A stretch of DNA of 64,000 nt. Origin: Propionivibrio soli. Lineage in GTDB: Bacteria > Pseudomonadota > Gammaproteobacteria > Burkholderiales > Rhodocyclaceae. Shown one piece after another: positions 35,567-42,620 of this stretch (the first letter of the stretch is position 1; every line of letters begins with the position of its first letter). The DNA is taken from contig NZ_JANZKY010000002.1 in the NCBI RefSeq assembly GCF_025770765.1, forward strand, positions 186,001 through 250,000, given 5' to 3'. A program made the translations under genes and the position numbers. The notes under the pieces were generated by a model that made no database searches, had not been told where the DNA came from, and worked only from the letters and a program-made list of their open reading frames with translations.

Positions 35567-36153
35567 CTCCGGTTCCCTGTGACGAAAAGGTGTCGAAAGG
35601 CCCACTCTCCTGCGAACAAGACTCCCATCAACAAGTAGGCGAGAAAACCGTTATACCAAGCCCATGTTTCGCGGCTGGCAAGGAGCGCTGTATAGGCCGC
35701 CGCGCCCCCATTGCCAACGAAAAAGACACACCACACTACCGTTACCCGGCGCGTATAAACAATGGCCGCTTCCGGCAGGTCGGGTTCGGCCAGCCGCGCA
35801 AAGCGTTCCACCATCGACGGCGGCCGGATCAAAGACAAGCCAAAGAGCACCAGCATGCCGACATTCACGGCGGCGGGATACAAGCGCAAGAGCAACTCGC
35901 TATTAGTAAGGACGACCGTTGCGGCAAGTGCTGCAAGCCCGGCAAGAATCAGCCGGTCTACGATTCGCATCCCGGACAAGAATGCGGCGGCATTTCGCCA
36001 TCGCCGCAAGATGAGAACGCCGATGAGAACGGCGGCCACATATCGGGGCTCGGTTACGCGCAGGCCGAACAGTATCGCCAGTGGATATACGATCCAAAGC
36101 AGCGCTTGCCACGGTATACGGCGCACCACGCCTCGGTTCTCCACCGAGGTCAA
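35563..36153 (-). CDS. COG4648-type membrane protein of the aryl polyene cluster
   Basis: The 196-residue protein has about five hydrophobic segments (WQALLWIVYPLAILFGL, YVAAVLIGVLIL, LILAGLAALAATVVL, VWCVFFVGNGGAAAYTALL, YNGFLAYLLMGVLFAGEW). The order matches the uncharacterised COG4648 family regularly found beside the acyl carrier proteins of aryl polyene clusters. Its role is unknown; an inner-membrane scaffold or transport part is possible. It begins one base after the first ACP stop and overlaps the ligase start by four bases. Confidence 0.85.
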   Translation of the reverse strand: MTSVENRGVVRRIPWQALLWIVYPLAILFGLRVTEPRYVAAVLIGVLILRRWRNAAAFLSGMRIVDRLILAGLAALAATVVLTNSELLLRLYPAAVNVGMLVLFGLSLIRPPSMVERFARLAEPDLPEAAIVYTRRVTVVWCVFFVGNGGAAAYTALLASRETWAWYNGFLAYLLMGVLFAGEWAFRHLFVTGNRR

Positions 36154-36154
36154 A

Positions 36155-36400
36155 CTATGCGGCCATCAGTTGTTTGACGGTACTCACCACGTCGTCGACG
36201 CTGCGCACCGTCTTGAAGTCCTCGGGCTTGATCCGCTTACCCGTCATCTCCTGGAGCTTGATGGCCAGATCGACGGCATCGATGCTGTCCAGATCCAACT
36301 CGTCGAAAAGCTTGGCTTGCGGGACAACCCGCTCGGGGCTGATCTCGAAGGCGTCGAAAAGAATGGCCTTCAGTCTCTCGAGAATTTGTTCGTCGCTCAT
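36155..36400 (-). CDS. Acyl carrier protein 1 of the aryl polyene cluster
   Basis: The 81-residue protein starts MSDEQILERLKAILFDAFEI at the ATG at 36400 (GGGG-rich ribosome site just upstream). Ser39 in ELDLDSIDAVDL is the 4'-phosphopantetheine attachment site. Length and charge are those of type II ACPs. It is followed one base later by the membrane-protein gene and is 49 bases after ACP 2. Two ACPs are the norm in aryl polyene clusters. Confidence 0.94.
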   Translation of the reverse strand: MSDEQILERLKAILFDAFEISPERVVPQAKLFDELDLDSIDAVDLAIKLQEMTGKRIKPEDFKTVRSVDDVVSTVKQLMAA

Positions 36401-36449
36401 ACGTCCCCCCACAACTTTCTTTCTGTTTTCAGTAATTTCAATAACACGA

Positions 36450-36707
36450 CTACGCCCTGCTGCTTACCAGTTCGGCGAGTGCGTTAACCGACCGGAAATG
36501 CTCCCGGTTTCCGGCGTCATTGGCTTCCAGCTGCAACTGGTATTTCTTGCGTAAGGCGATCCCCAACTCGAGGGCATCAATCGAGTCCAGGCCAAGGCCG
36601 TCCTCTCCGAACAGGGCAATATCGTCGCCGATATCTTCCGGCTTCGTGTCCTCCAGGTCGAGCGCCTCAATGATCAGCTTTTTTAGTTCGAGTTTTAGTG
36701 CGTCCAT
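36450..36707 (-). CDS. Acyl carrier protein 2 of the aryl polyene cluster
   Basis: The 85-residue protein starts MDALKLELKKLIIEALDLED at the ATG at 36707; the upstream in-frame extension to 36896 overlaps the acyltransferase and lacks family resemblance. Ser42 in LGLDSIDALELG is the phosphopantetheine site. The start overlaps the acyltransferase stop by 13 bases. It differs enough from ACP 1 to suggest separate jobs, for example starter loading and elongation. Confidence 0.92.
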   Translation of the reverse strand: MDALKLELKKLIIEALDLEDTKPEDIGDDIALFGEDGLGLDSIDALELGIALRKKYQLQLEANDAGNREHFRSVNALAELVSSRA

Positions 36708-37456
36708 GCCATCAGTTCCGAAGTGAAAAAACGTTCCAGGGCCCGTGTCAGTTTCCGGGCCGCAATCGTGCGCGGTTCCCCCGTAGGCACCCATTGTTCC
36801 GCGCTCGTCGGCTCGAGTACGCGAATGCGTAGATGAAAACGACTCGGCGGTATCTGATACCAGCGCTCGCGCTTGGTCAATGTACTCGGGCGACAATCAA
36901 TCAGCACGGGCAGGATAGGAATTCTGCTCTGCAGGGCGATATAGGCCGCTCCACGCTGGAAGGCGAGGGGCTGTCCAGGCCGGGAGCGGGTTCCCTCGGG
37001 GAAAATGATCAGCGGCTTGCCCCGATGCAGGTCGCGCGCGCACTCCTCGACCAGTCGGTCGGAATCCGAATTACTGATGTATCCGGCGCCGCGCACAACA
37101 CCGCCCAGCAGCGGGTTCTTCCATAAGGCGTGTTTGACGACGCAGCTGGCGTCGGGCATCAGGGAAATCATTGCCACGACGTCGATCAGGGTCGGATGAT
37201 TGGCAAGCACTAGCACGTTGCGGCAATTCGCCAATCGCTCACGGCCGGAGACGTCGAAGCGCATGATGCCGACGGACTCCATCAGCCACATGAACGCGGC
37301 GAAGGACTTGTGAATGACCCATCGCACCCGTTCGGCCCGGGTCTTTCCAGGCAAGGCTCGAACGACCGGAAAAACGAGCGTCCAGAGCAGAAATCCACCT
37401 ACCCCGAAAACGGCGAAGCATCCTCCGGTGGCTGCCAGACGCCAGAGATAATTCAT
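36695..37456 (-). CDS. 1-acyl-sn-glycerol-3-phosphate acyltransferase-like protein
   Basis: The 253-residue protein is a PlsC-like acyltransferase. It has one N-terminal membrane helix (GGCFAVFGVGGFLLWTLVFPVV), then the catalytic VLVLANHPTLIDVVAMISL, where HPTLID is the HxxxxD motif, FPEGTRSRPGQPLAFQRGAAYIA and IPILPVLIDC. The ATG at 37456 lies five bases after the KS-like gene; the much longer frame to 37801 is inside that gene. In the pathway it probably transfers an aryl polyenyl or fatty acyl chain to a lipid backbone. Confidence 0.9.
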   Translation of the reverse strand: MNYLWRLAATGGCFAVFGVGGFLLWTLVFPVVRALPGKTRAERVRWVIHKSFAAFMWLMESVGIMRFDVSGRERLANCRNVLVLANHPTLIDVVAMISLMPDASCVVKHALWKNPLLGGVVRGAGYISNSDSDRLVEECARDLHRGKPLIIFPEGTRSRPGQPLAFQRGAAYIALQSRIPILPVLIDCRPSTLTKRERWYQIPPSRFHLRIRVLEPTSAEQWVPTGEPRTIAARKLTRALERFFTSELMAWTH

Positions 37457-37461
37457 GCGCT

Positions 37462-38169
37462 TCAGCACGTTCCGTCCTTCGAATCGCCGCTTCGTGACCA
37501 AGACCACTGCCGTCCCGCGCCGCACCACTCCGACGCGCCTTGCTGGAGGGCGCGCAGGAAAGCATAGGATTGAATCTCGCTGCTTTCGGGCACAGGGCTG
37601 TCGGTTGTATCGCACGAGATCCGCGTCGTAGCAGACGTATCCAAAAGCAACGCGACCGCGTGGATCCGGCTTTCCGGGGGGTTGCAATCCCCATAGACCG
37701 CAGGAACCAGCTCGTCCGAATACACGTAAAGGACGGGTTGCTCGGGGTAACTCGCTAACTGCAGGCTCGCCTCCATGAGGCCGTAACCAAAGCTGGCGCA
37801 ACCTGCAGAGATAGCTGTCGCCGGCTCGGTGTTCTTAAGCAGGATGGAGAACAAGCCGGTCACCGCATTGAGCACCGACAGTCCAAATACGGTTGGTGAC
37901 AGCGACTCTTTGTCCGCGAGCGACTCCAGCATGGAGGTCGTCCGCGCAATCTCACCGTGGCGTGAAGCATAGACGAAGCGGAACTGTTCGACGTCCTGTA
38001 CGCAATCGTGCGCAGCACATAGCGTGACGCGAGCAAGAGGACTCAAACGGCGCCGGAGCATCGGCTCCACAAAGCCGAGGTCAACTGATGCACCGCCCGC
38101 CACTCCGTCCGGTTCACAGAAAGACCATCGCTGAATCGGAGCGATGCTTGAGGCATGATTCGTCTTCAA
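37462..38169 (-). CDS. Half-length beta-ketoacyl synthase-like protein (chain-length-factor type)
   Basis: The 235-residue protein corresponds only to the N-terminal half of a KS: RHGEIARTTSMLESLADKESLSPTVFGLSVLNA and AISAGCASFGYGLMEASLQLA around the KS Cys position, then VYSDELVPAVYGD. The C-terminal half with the two catalytic histidines is absent, so it should not condense by itself. This matches the chain-length-factor-like protein that heads many aryl polyene clusters and pairs with a full KS. It is the first gene of the operon; a -10-like box lies 126 bases upstream. Confidence 0.88.
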   Translation of the reverse strand: MKTNHASSIAPIQRWSFCEPDGVAGGASVDLGFVEPMLRRRLSPLARVTLCAAHDCVQDVEQFRFVYASRHGEIARTTSMLESLADKESLSPTVFGLSVLNAVTGLFSILLKNTEPATAISAGCASFGYGLMEASLQLASYPEQPVLYVYSDELVPAVYGDCNPPESRIHAVALLLDTSATTRISCDTTDSPVPESSEIQSYAFLRALQQGASEWCGAGRQWSWSRSGDSKDGTC

Positions 38170-38434
38170 TAAAGTACCCGCGCCGATTGCCTAGCGAATA
38201 AAACCGTCCACCACTACAAGAACAGACCCTCAAACGGCCGGGAATGTCGCGTTGGTGTACGGAATAGTTGTCGCGTCCCAGTGGCCGGCGCGAGATTATA
38301 CTCGTTTGGCACCCGATACAGTGGGGCAGTAATCGCGTAACAGACTGATAAGCATTATTTTTTACCGAGAGGTGCGGAGACGAAATAGCACGGGAAATTT
38401 GCTATTGTGATTCGCGCTGCGTTGCTAACCTGAT
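38170..38434. other. Intergenic region upstream of the aryl polyene operon
   Basis: No gene is recognised. On the minus strand a perfect TATAAT is present at 38295-38300, a candidate -10 for the aryl polyene operon; no good -35 is at the right distance (CACTGT at 38318-38323). The plus-strand side leads into a decayed gene. Confidence 0.5.
38295..38300 (-). promoter_or_regulatory. Candidate -10 box for the aryl polyene operon
   Basis: TATAAT on the minus strand, 125 bases before the first operon start codon (38169). It lacks a recognisable -35 box, so activator-dependent transcription would be expected. Confidence 0.4.
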
Positions 38435-39021
38435 GCGGCCACCAGCCACAGTGCTCTCGAAGTTTCAATCCCGCCCGAACAAAGCGTATCTCAATCGAAT
38501 GGAAAGACGTTCCTCGTCAAACCGCCGCGGGATAAACGTTTTCGAGGTGAAACCATCACCCAAGATCCCTTCGCTGGGCCCCGAGCGAAGAACAGAACGA
38601 TCAGATCCGCCCCCGGGCGATCAGTCGCTAGCGCGATACTTCTGGTATGGCCCTTGGCGATATTCTGCTAAAAGAAGGCGACAGTGTGGAAACGCTGACC
38701 GCGCGTGCGATCCGCCAAGCCTTCGCAGAAAGCGGATTCCGAGTTCTTGATCAGCAAGACCAGGTGACGGCCGAGACCTACTTGGTCGATGCCGATATCG
38801 ACAGGTTCTGGTCGAGGACGAACCCTGGGTTCGCGGCGATCACGCTTAGCACGGAAATTTCGGCGCAGGTCTCGATTCGTTCACCGCAAGGCGTCGAAAA
38901 ACAAAGCGTTTCGATAAAAGCGGCCGATAACTACCAAACGGGAATGGAAGGGAACTGGATCGAGGTTGCCGGGAAAGCTCTACGCGCCTTCATCGACAAC
39001 CTGAGGAACAGAATCAAGTAG
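38435..39021 (+). pseudogene. Decayed lipoprotein gene (two frameshifts and a nonsense codon)
   Basis: The only long frame is 38647-39021 (MALGDILLKEGDSVETLTARAIRQAFAESG..., 124 codons), which lacks a signal peptide. Its missing N-terminal part can be read upstream in three different frames: ALEVSIPPEQSVSQSNGK (frame of 38435), then KPSPKIPSLGP (frame of 38433), then SEEQNDQIRPRAISR (38584-38628), followed by a TAG at 38629-38631 and RDTSGMALGDIL in the same frame. From memory this resembles a family of ~190-residue betaproteobacterial lipoproteins containing IPSLDPSE and ALGDILL segments, so I read it as a pseudogene. An annotation pipeline may call the 124-codon piece as a gene. A 12-base-pair hairpin follows. 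Confidence 0.68.
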
Positions 39022-39042
39022 TGTTCCCCGCCGAAGAGCGCA

Positions 39043-39073
39043 ATGGAAAGCCGGCGCTTGCCCGGCTTTCCAT
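39043..39073. terminator. Hairpin between the decayed gene and dsbB
   Basis: ATGGAAAGCCGG (39043-39054) and CCGGCTTTCCAT (39062-39073) form a perfect 12-base-pair stem with a 7-base loop, located between the convergent stops. The T tract is poor on both strands (CGTCCTTT on plus). Confidence 0.55.
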
Positions 39074-39088
39074 CGTCCTTTAGCGTAA

Positions 39089-39580
39089 CTAGATGCGTCG
39101 AATCAATTGCCAGAGAGCAACGCCGAGCAGTGCCAGGAAACAAATGCCCGACCAGTTGGCTAGGGACAAACCAAGGAAAACCCAGTCTTTATCCGTGCAA
39201 AAACCCGTCACCATGAACATGGCCGGCCATTGCGTTCCCAACCAGTTCACCACTTGCTCCAGGAGCGTCGGGTCGCCAAAGCCGCATTCGATCGCCTCTT
39301 GCGGGGCGTATTGCATCCAGCTCTGCTGAATCGCCGCCGCAAGGCCACCGGCGGCGGTGAGCACGAGCAGGGTCGCCCAGAATCGCCGCGCGCCGGGCCA
39401 CACAACACCACACACCGAAAAGAACGCCAGCAACATGTAGATCAAGCGCTGAAAGTTGCACAAATGGCAAGGTTGAAGGCGGGCGATTTCCCCAATCACT
39501 AACCCGCCGCCCAAGAGGCCGGCGGAAACGATCGCCAACAGGGCGAAAACACTACGAGCTGAAAGACGCGTCATCGTCAT
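39089..39580 (-). CDS. dsbB: Disulfide bond formation protein B
   Basis: DsbB reoxidises periplasmic DsbA and passes electrons to quinones. The 163-residue protein has four membrane helices, the first Cys pair in RLQPCHLCNFQR (CxxC) and the second pair in AIECGFGDP and GFCTDKDW, the expected periplasmic loop cysteines. I use the ATG at 39580 (MTMTRLSARSVFALL); the ATG at 39574 is equally possible. It is a single gene divergent from the two-component system. Confidence 0.92.
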   Translation of the reverse strand: MTMTRLSARSVFALLAIVSAGLLGGGLVIGEIARLQPCHLCNFQRLIYMLLAFFSVCGVVWPGARRFWATLLVLTAAGGLAAAIQQSWMQYAPQEAIECGFGDPTLLEQVVNWLGTQWPAMFMVTGFCTDKDWVFLGLSLANWSGICFLALLGVALWQLIRRI

Positions 39581-39852
39581 AAGGTCGGTTGTACCTTGTG
39601 TGTGCAGCCAAGGCAAGGCGGTGATGGTGTTGGGCTATTATTGTGACACGGTGCCGGAACAAACGTGATCGCGACCGATAAGCGGCTTGTCCCGCTGCAT
39701 CGACCGCTCGCCATACCGCGTGGTCTACGAGCCATGAAGGTCGAGATGAGTGGAGCCCTGCGGAAGAACAGACCATCTCGCCGACCCGTTGCGCATCGGG
39801 TATAGTCCTTCTCGCGCGCACCCAGCGCAACCAACCCGCTGATACTGTCTCC

Positions 39853-40566
39853 ATGAAAACACGAATTCTTCTCGTCGAAGACGACGAGCGTCTTGCCGAC
39901 CTGACGGCGGTATATCTGCGCAAGAACGATTTTGAGGTAGCTACGGAAATCCGCGGCGACATTGCGGAAACAAGGATACTGAAAGAGGATCCGGACCTGG
40001 TCATCCTCGACATCATGCTTCCAGGCAAGGATGGATTCGAGGTCTGCCGCGCCGTACGCGACAAATACAAGGGCGTCATCCTGATGTTGACGGCGCGCGA
40101 CGAGGATCTGGACCAGATTCTCGGGCTCGAACTGGGTGCCGACGACTATATCGCCAAACCGGTGCAACCGCGCCTCCTGCTTGCCCGCATCAAGGCCCTC
40201 CTGCGCCGTGCGCCGGGAACATCCGGTGTGGACAGCGACGAGGTACCCGGGGAAACACAAGAACTCGAGTTCGGCAGTTTCCGCATCAGCCAAGCGACAC
40301 GCAGCGCCATGCTCGGAAACGAATCCGTAGACCTTACGACAGCCGAGTTTGATCTCTTGTGGCTGCTCGCGTGCCATGCGGGGTCGGTACTGTCGCGCGA
40401 TGATCTTTTGCAGCAATTGCGCGGCATTGGTTTCGACGGGCTCGACCGCTCGATCGACGCCCGCATCTCGCGGTTACGGCGCAAGCTCGGGGACGATCCC
40501 GAGAATCCGACACGAATCAAAACGGTGCGAGGGAAAGGCTACCTTTTCAGCAAGCATGACTGGTAA
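39853..40566 (+). CDS. OmpR-family response regulator (RstA-like)
   Basis: The 237-residue regulator has a receiver domain with acidic pocket (LVEDDERLADL), phosphoacceptor Asp53 in LVILDIMLPGKDGFEV, and the switch Thr/Lys in MLTARDED and YIAKPVQPRLL. The C-terminal winged helix spans VDLTTAEFDLLWLLA to TRIKTVRGKGYLFS. The overall sequence is closest to RstA-type regulators. It overlaps the kinase gene by 11 bases. A TATAGT -10-like box lies at 39801-39806. The target genes are unknown. Confidence 0.93.
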   Translation: MKTRILLVEDDERLADLTAVYLRKNDFEVATEIRGDIAETRILKEDPDLVILDIMLPGKDGFEVCRAVRDKYKGVILMLTARDEDLDQILGLELGADDYIAKPVQPRLLLARIKALLRRAPGTSGVDSDEVPGETQELEFGSFRISQATRSAMLGNESVDLTTAEFDLLWLLACHAGSVLSRDDLLQQLRGIGFDGLDRSIDARISRLRRKLGDDPENPTRIKTVRGKGYLFSKHDW

Positions 40567-41971
40567 CACTCAACACAATAGCCGGCTGTTATCGATACTC
40601 GGTCGCTACAAACCGGAACCCTGGCGCGGCGGCTACAGCTTGTCGCGGTTGTTCCTGAGTTTCTACCTGTTGGTGATGGGATCGTTCGTCGCCATTGCGA
40701 TCTTTGCCGACTTTGTCATCTCGACGGCCGTCAAAGGAATTACGGACGACTACACCGGTCGTTTCATGCGCGGCACAATCGTTCTCATCGAGGACGAGCT
40801 TTTTCGCCACCCGAGAACCGAATGGCCAGACACGATCAAGGCCCTCGACGTCAAGTTCGCCTACCGGCTTAATATCGTCGACCGTTGGACCCTAAAACTT
40901 CCACCCAAGCAGGCGGAGAAGCTTGATTCGGGAGAACTGGCGATCGATTCGGAAGGCGACATTCTTTACCAACGCCTGAAGCAGACTTCGCAAGTACTCG
41001 TCGTCGGCCCCCTGTCGCCGTCAGCCAACCCTGATCGACCGCGTGCCCTACCCCTTGAATTACGTATACGTCTCTTGACGTGGAGCCTCATCGGGCTCTG
41101 CTTCGCCATCGCGGTTTGGTTCTGGGTGCGTCCGGTATGGCGGGATCTTGAAGCACTGCGGAAGACGGCGCGAGCGCTTGGCGAAGGCCATTTCGAAGCC
41201 CGTGCCCCGCAAGCCCGTTCGGCCGCGTTCGAGACGTTGACTGAGACGATGAATGGCATGGCCGAGCGAATTCAGCGCCTGATCGCGACGCAAAAAGAAC
41301 TGTCGAGCGCGATCTCGCACGAACTCCGTACGCCAATCGCACGCATGCGGTTCGCGCTCGAGATGCTGACCGCTGCCGATGAGCCGGCCGAGCAGGAAAG
41401 ACTGTGGAAAATGATGTCCGACGATCTCGGCGAGTTGGACAACCTAATCGATTCAAGCCTTACCTACTCGCGCTTCGAGCGCGAGCAGCCGCAGCCTCAT
41501 TTAAGTTCGGTGGAGTTGGCTCCCTGGCTTGAGGACGAGGTTGAATCCATGCGCATCCTCAGCGGCAAGCTTGAACTGAGCGTAGACAATAGCCGGCTGC
41601 CTCCGGGACAGCGGGCCGAGTTTGACCTCAAGAGCATGCCGTATGCAATTACCAACCTCTTGCGCAACGCGTTCAAGTACGCCAAGTCGAAGATTGTCGT
41701 CAGTGCTGAAGTGGTCGACGATCGCGTGCGGATTTATGTCGACGACGACGGCATTGGCATTCCGCCGGATGAACGGCAACGCGTGTTCTTTGCATTCACG
41801 CGGCTGGACCGGTCTCGCGACAGAGGCACCGGAGGATATGGCCTGGGGTTGGCGATTGTTCGGCTGGTCCTCGAACAGCATGGCGGTACCGTCGCCGCCG
41901 ATGATTCGCCACTGGGTGGTGCCCGCTTCACTTTGAGCTGGCCTCTGTTACAGAGCGTCACCGAAAGCTGA
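40556..41971 (+). CDS. Sensor histidine kinase (RstB-like)
   Basis: The 471-residue kinase starts MTGNTQHNSRLLSIL; its ATG overlaps the regulator stop. It has a first membrane helix SRLFLSFYLLVMGSFVAIAIFA, a periplasmic domain (~residues 58-165), a second helix IRLLTWSLIGLCFAIAVWFWV, a HAMP region, the H-box SSAISHELRTPIARMRFALE, the N-box LLRNAFKYAKSK and G boxes DDDGIGIPPDERQRVFFAFTR and GGYGLGLAIVRLV. It forms one operon with the response regulator. Confidence 0.93.
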   Translation: MTGNTQHNSRLLSILGRYKPEPWRGGYSLSRLFLSFYLLVMGSFVAIAIFADFVISTAVKGITDDYTGRFMRGTIVLIEDELFRHPRTEWPDTIKALDVKFAYRLNIVDRWTLKLPPKQAEKLDSGELAIDSEGDILYQRLKQTSQVLVVGPLSPSANPDRPRALPLELRIRLLTWSLIGLCFAIAVWFWVRPVWRDLEALRKTARALGEGHFEARAPQARSAAFETLTETMNGMAERIQRLIATQKELSSAISHELRTPIARMRFALEMLTAADEPAEQERLWKMMSDDLGELDNLIDSSLTYSRFEREQPQPHLSSVELAPWLEDEVESMRILSGKLELSVDNSRLPPGQRAEFDLKSMPYAITNLLRNAFKYAKSKIVVSAEVVDDRVRIYVDDDGIGIPPDERQRVFFAFTRLDRSRDRGTGGYGLGLAIVRLVLEQHGGTVAADDSPLGGARFTLSWPLLQSVTES

Positions 41972-42118
41972 CGAAGCGACTAAAGACGCCACCAAGCCTC
42001 GTGGCTATTATCGCGAGACTTCATGACAGAATTTTGACGGAAGATTTTGCATGGTAAAGCACGGTCAGACGCGACAGCGACTCGTCGTTGCCCACGGGGA
42101 ATCAAAGGTTTGACAACG

Positions 42119-42307
42119 ATGACCCCACCCCATACCACTTTCCCTGTTGCCGAGGGGGTCGGCATTTTCGTTGGGATTGTCGCATGGGATTTGCTGACTT
42201 CCGGACACATGGACATCGTCAAGGCCCTTCTTATCGCCGGCCCTTGTTCTTTGGTCTGGTTTGCTCTTCGCTGTTGGCGAGAAAAGCACCGCGACAGACA
42301 CCACTAG
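42119..42307 (+). CDS. Small membrane protein, hypothetical
   Basis: A 62-residue frame starts MTPPHTTFPVAEGVGIFVGIVAWDLLTSGH, has two hydrophobic segments (VGIFVGIVAWDLL and IVKALLIAGPCSLVWFALRCW) and a basic tail KHRDRHH. An AAAGG sequence lies about 11 bases before the ATG. I recognise no family. It is on the same strand as the two-component pair, 147 bases later, and could be a small inner-membrane protein, or a chance frame. Confidence 0.5.
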   Translation: MTPPHTTFPVAEGVGIFVGIVAWDLLTSGHMDIVKALLIAGPCSLVWFALRCWREKHRDRHH

Positions 42308-42479
42308 AAACCGGCTCCGCCCCCTTCTTCACCCCCTCCCCGTCCTCTGCACCTCCCACACTAGAGTATCAACGTTTTAGACGCCCGCCCTTCCTTGCCC
42401 AATAAAGGTGACGAAAGGTTCCTCTTCTTTCCTTGCAGCGCGTTTCTTTTCTGTTACACACGGTCACGGAAAGTTCGAA
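42308..42479. other. Intergenic stretch before the candidate small RNA
   Basis: Pyrimidine-rich, no gene recognised. A weak promoter-like pair TTGCAG (42433-42438) and TTACAC (42454-42459) with a 15-base spacer precedes the hairpin array at 42496. Confidence 0.4.
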
Positions 42480-42620
42480 GAAGCGCAACAGACAGAAGTG
42501 GTCAGGCCACTTACACTACGTCCAATGCTTCAGCGTACTGCTGAAAACGGTTGACCCTCCCTGACCCATCGCAATGATGGGACTTTTAATCCCGTGCCAG
42601 ACCGGCGCGGGATTTTTTTA
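42480..42620 (+). ncRNA. Candidate small RNA with four consecutive hairpins
   Basis: Four inverted repeats follow one another on the plus strand: AAGTGG/CCACTT (42496-42512), TTCAGC/GCTGAA (42529-42545), CCCATC/GATGGG (42565-42581), each with a 5-base loop, and a terminator stem ATCCCGTGCC with GGCGCGGGAT (42589-42613, one G-T pair, 5-base loop) followed by seven T. No gene reads into it except a doubtful small frame 170 bases earlier. This layout fits a trans-acting or regulatory small RNA. I do not recognise a known family; the 5' end is a guess. Confidence 0.5.
42589..42619 (+). terminator. Rho-independent terminator of the candidate small RNA
   Basis: A 10-base-pair stem (42589-42598 with 42604-42613) with loop AGACC and a run of T on the plus strand. 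It lies against the 3' end of the MscS gene, which is on the other strand, where there is no T tract in the right place. Confidence 0.8.
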
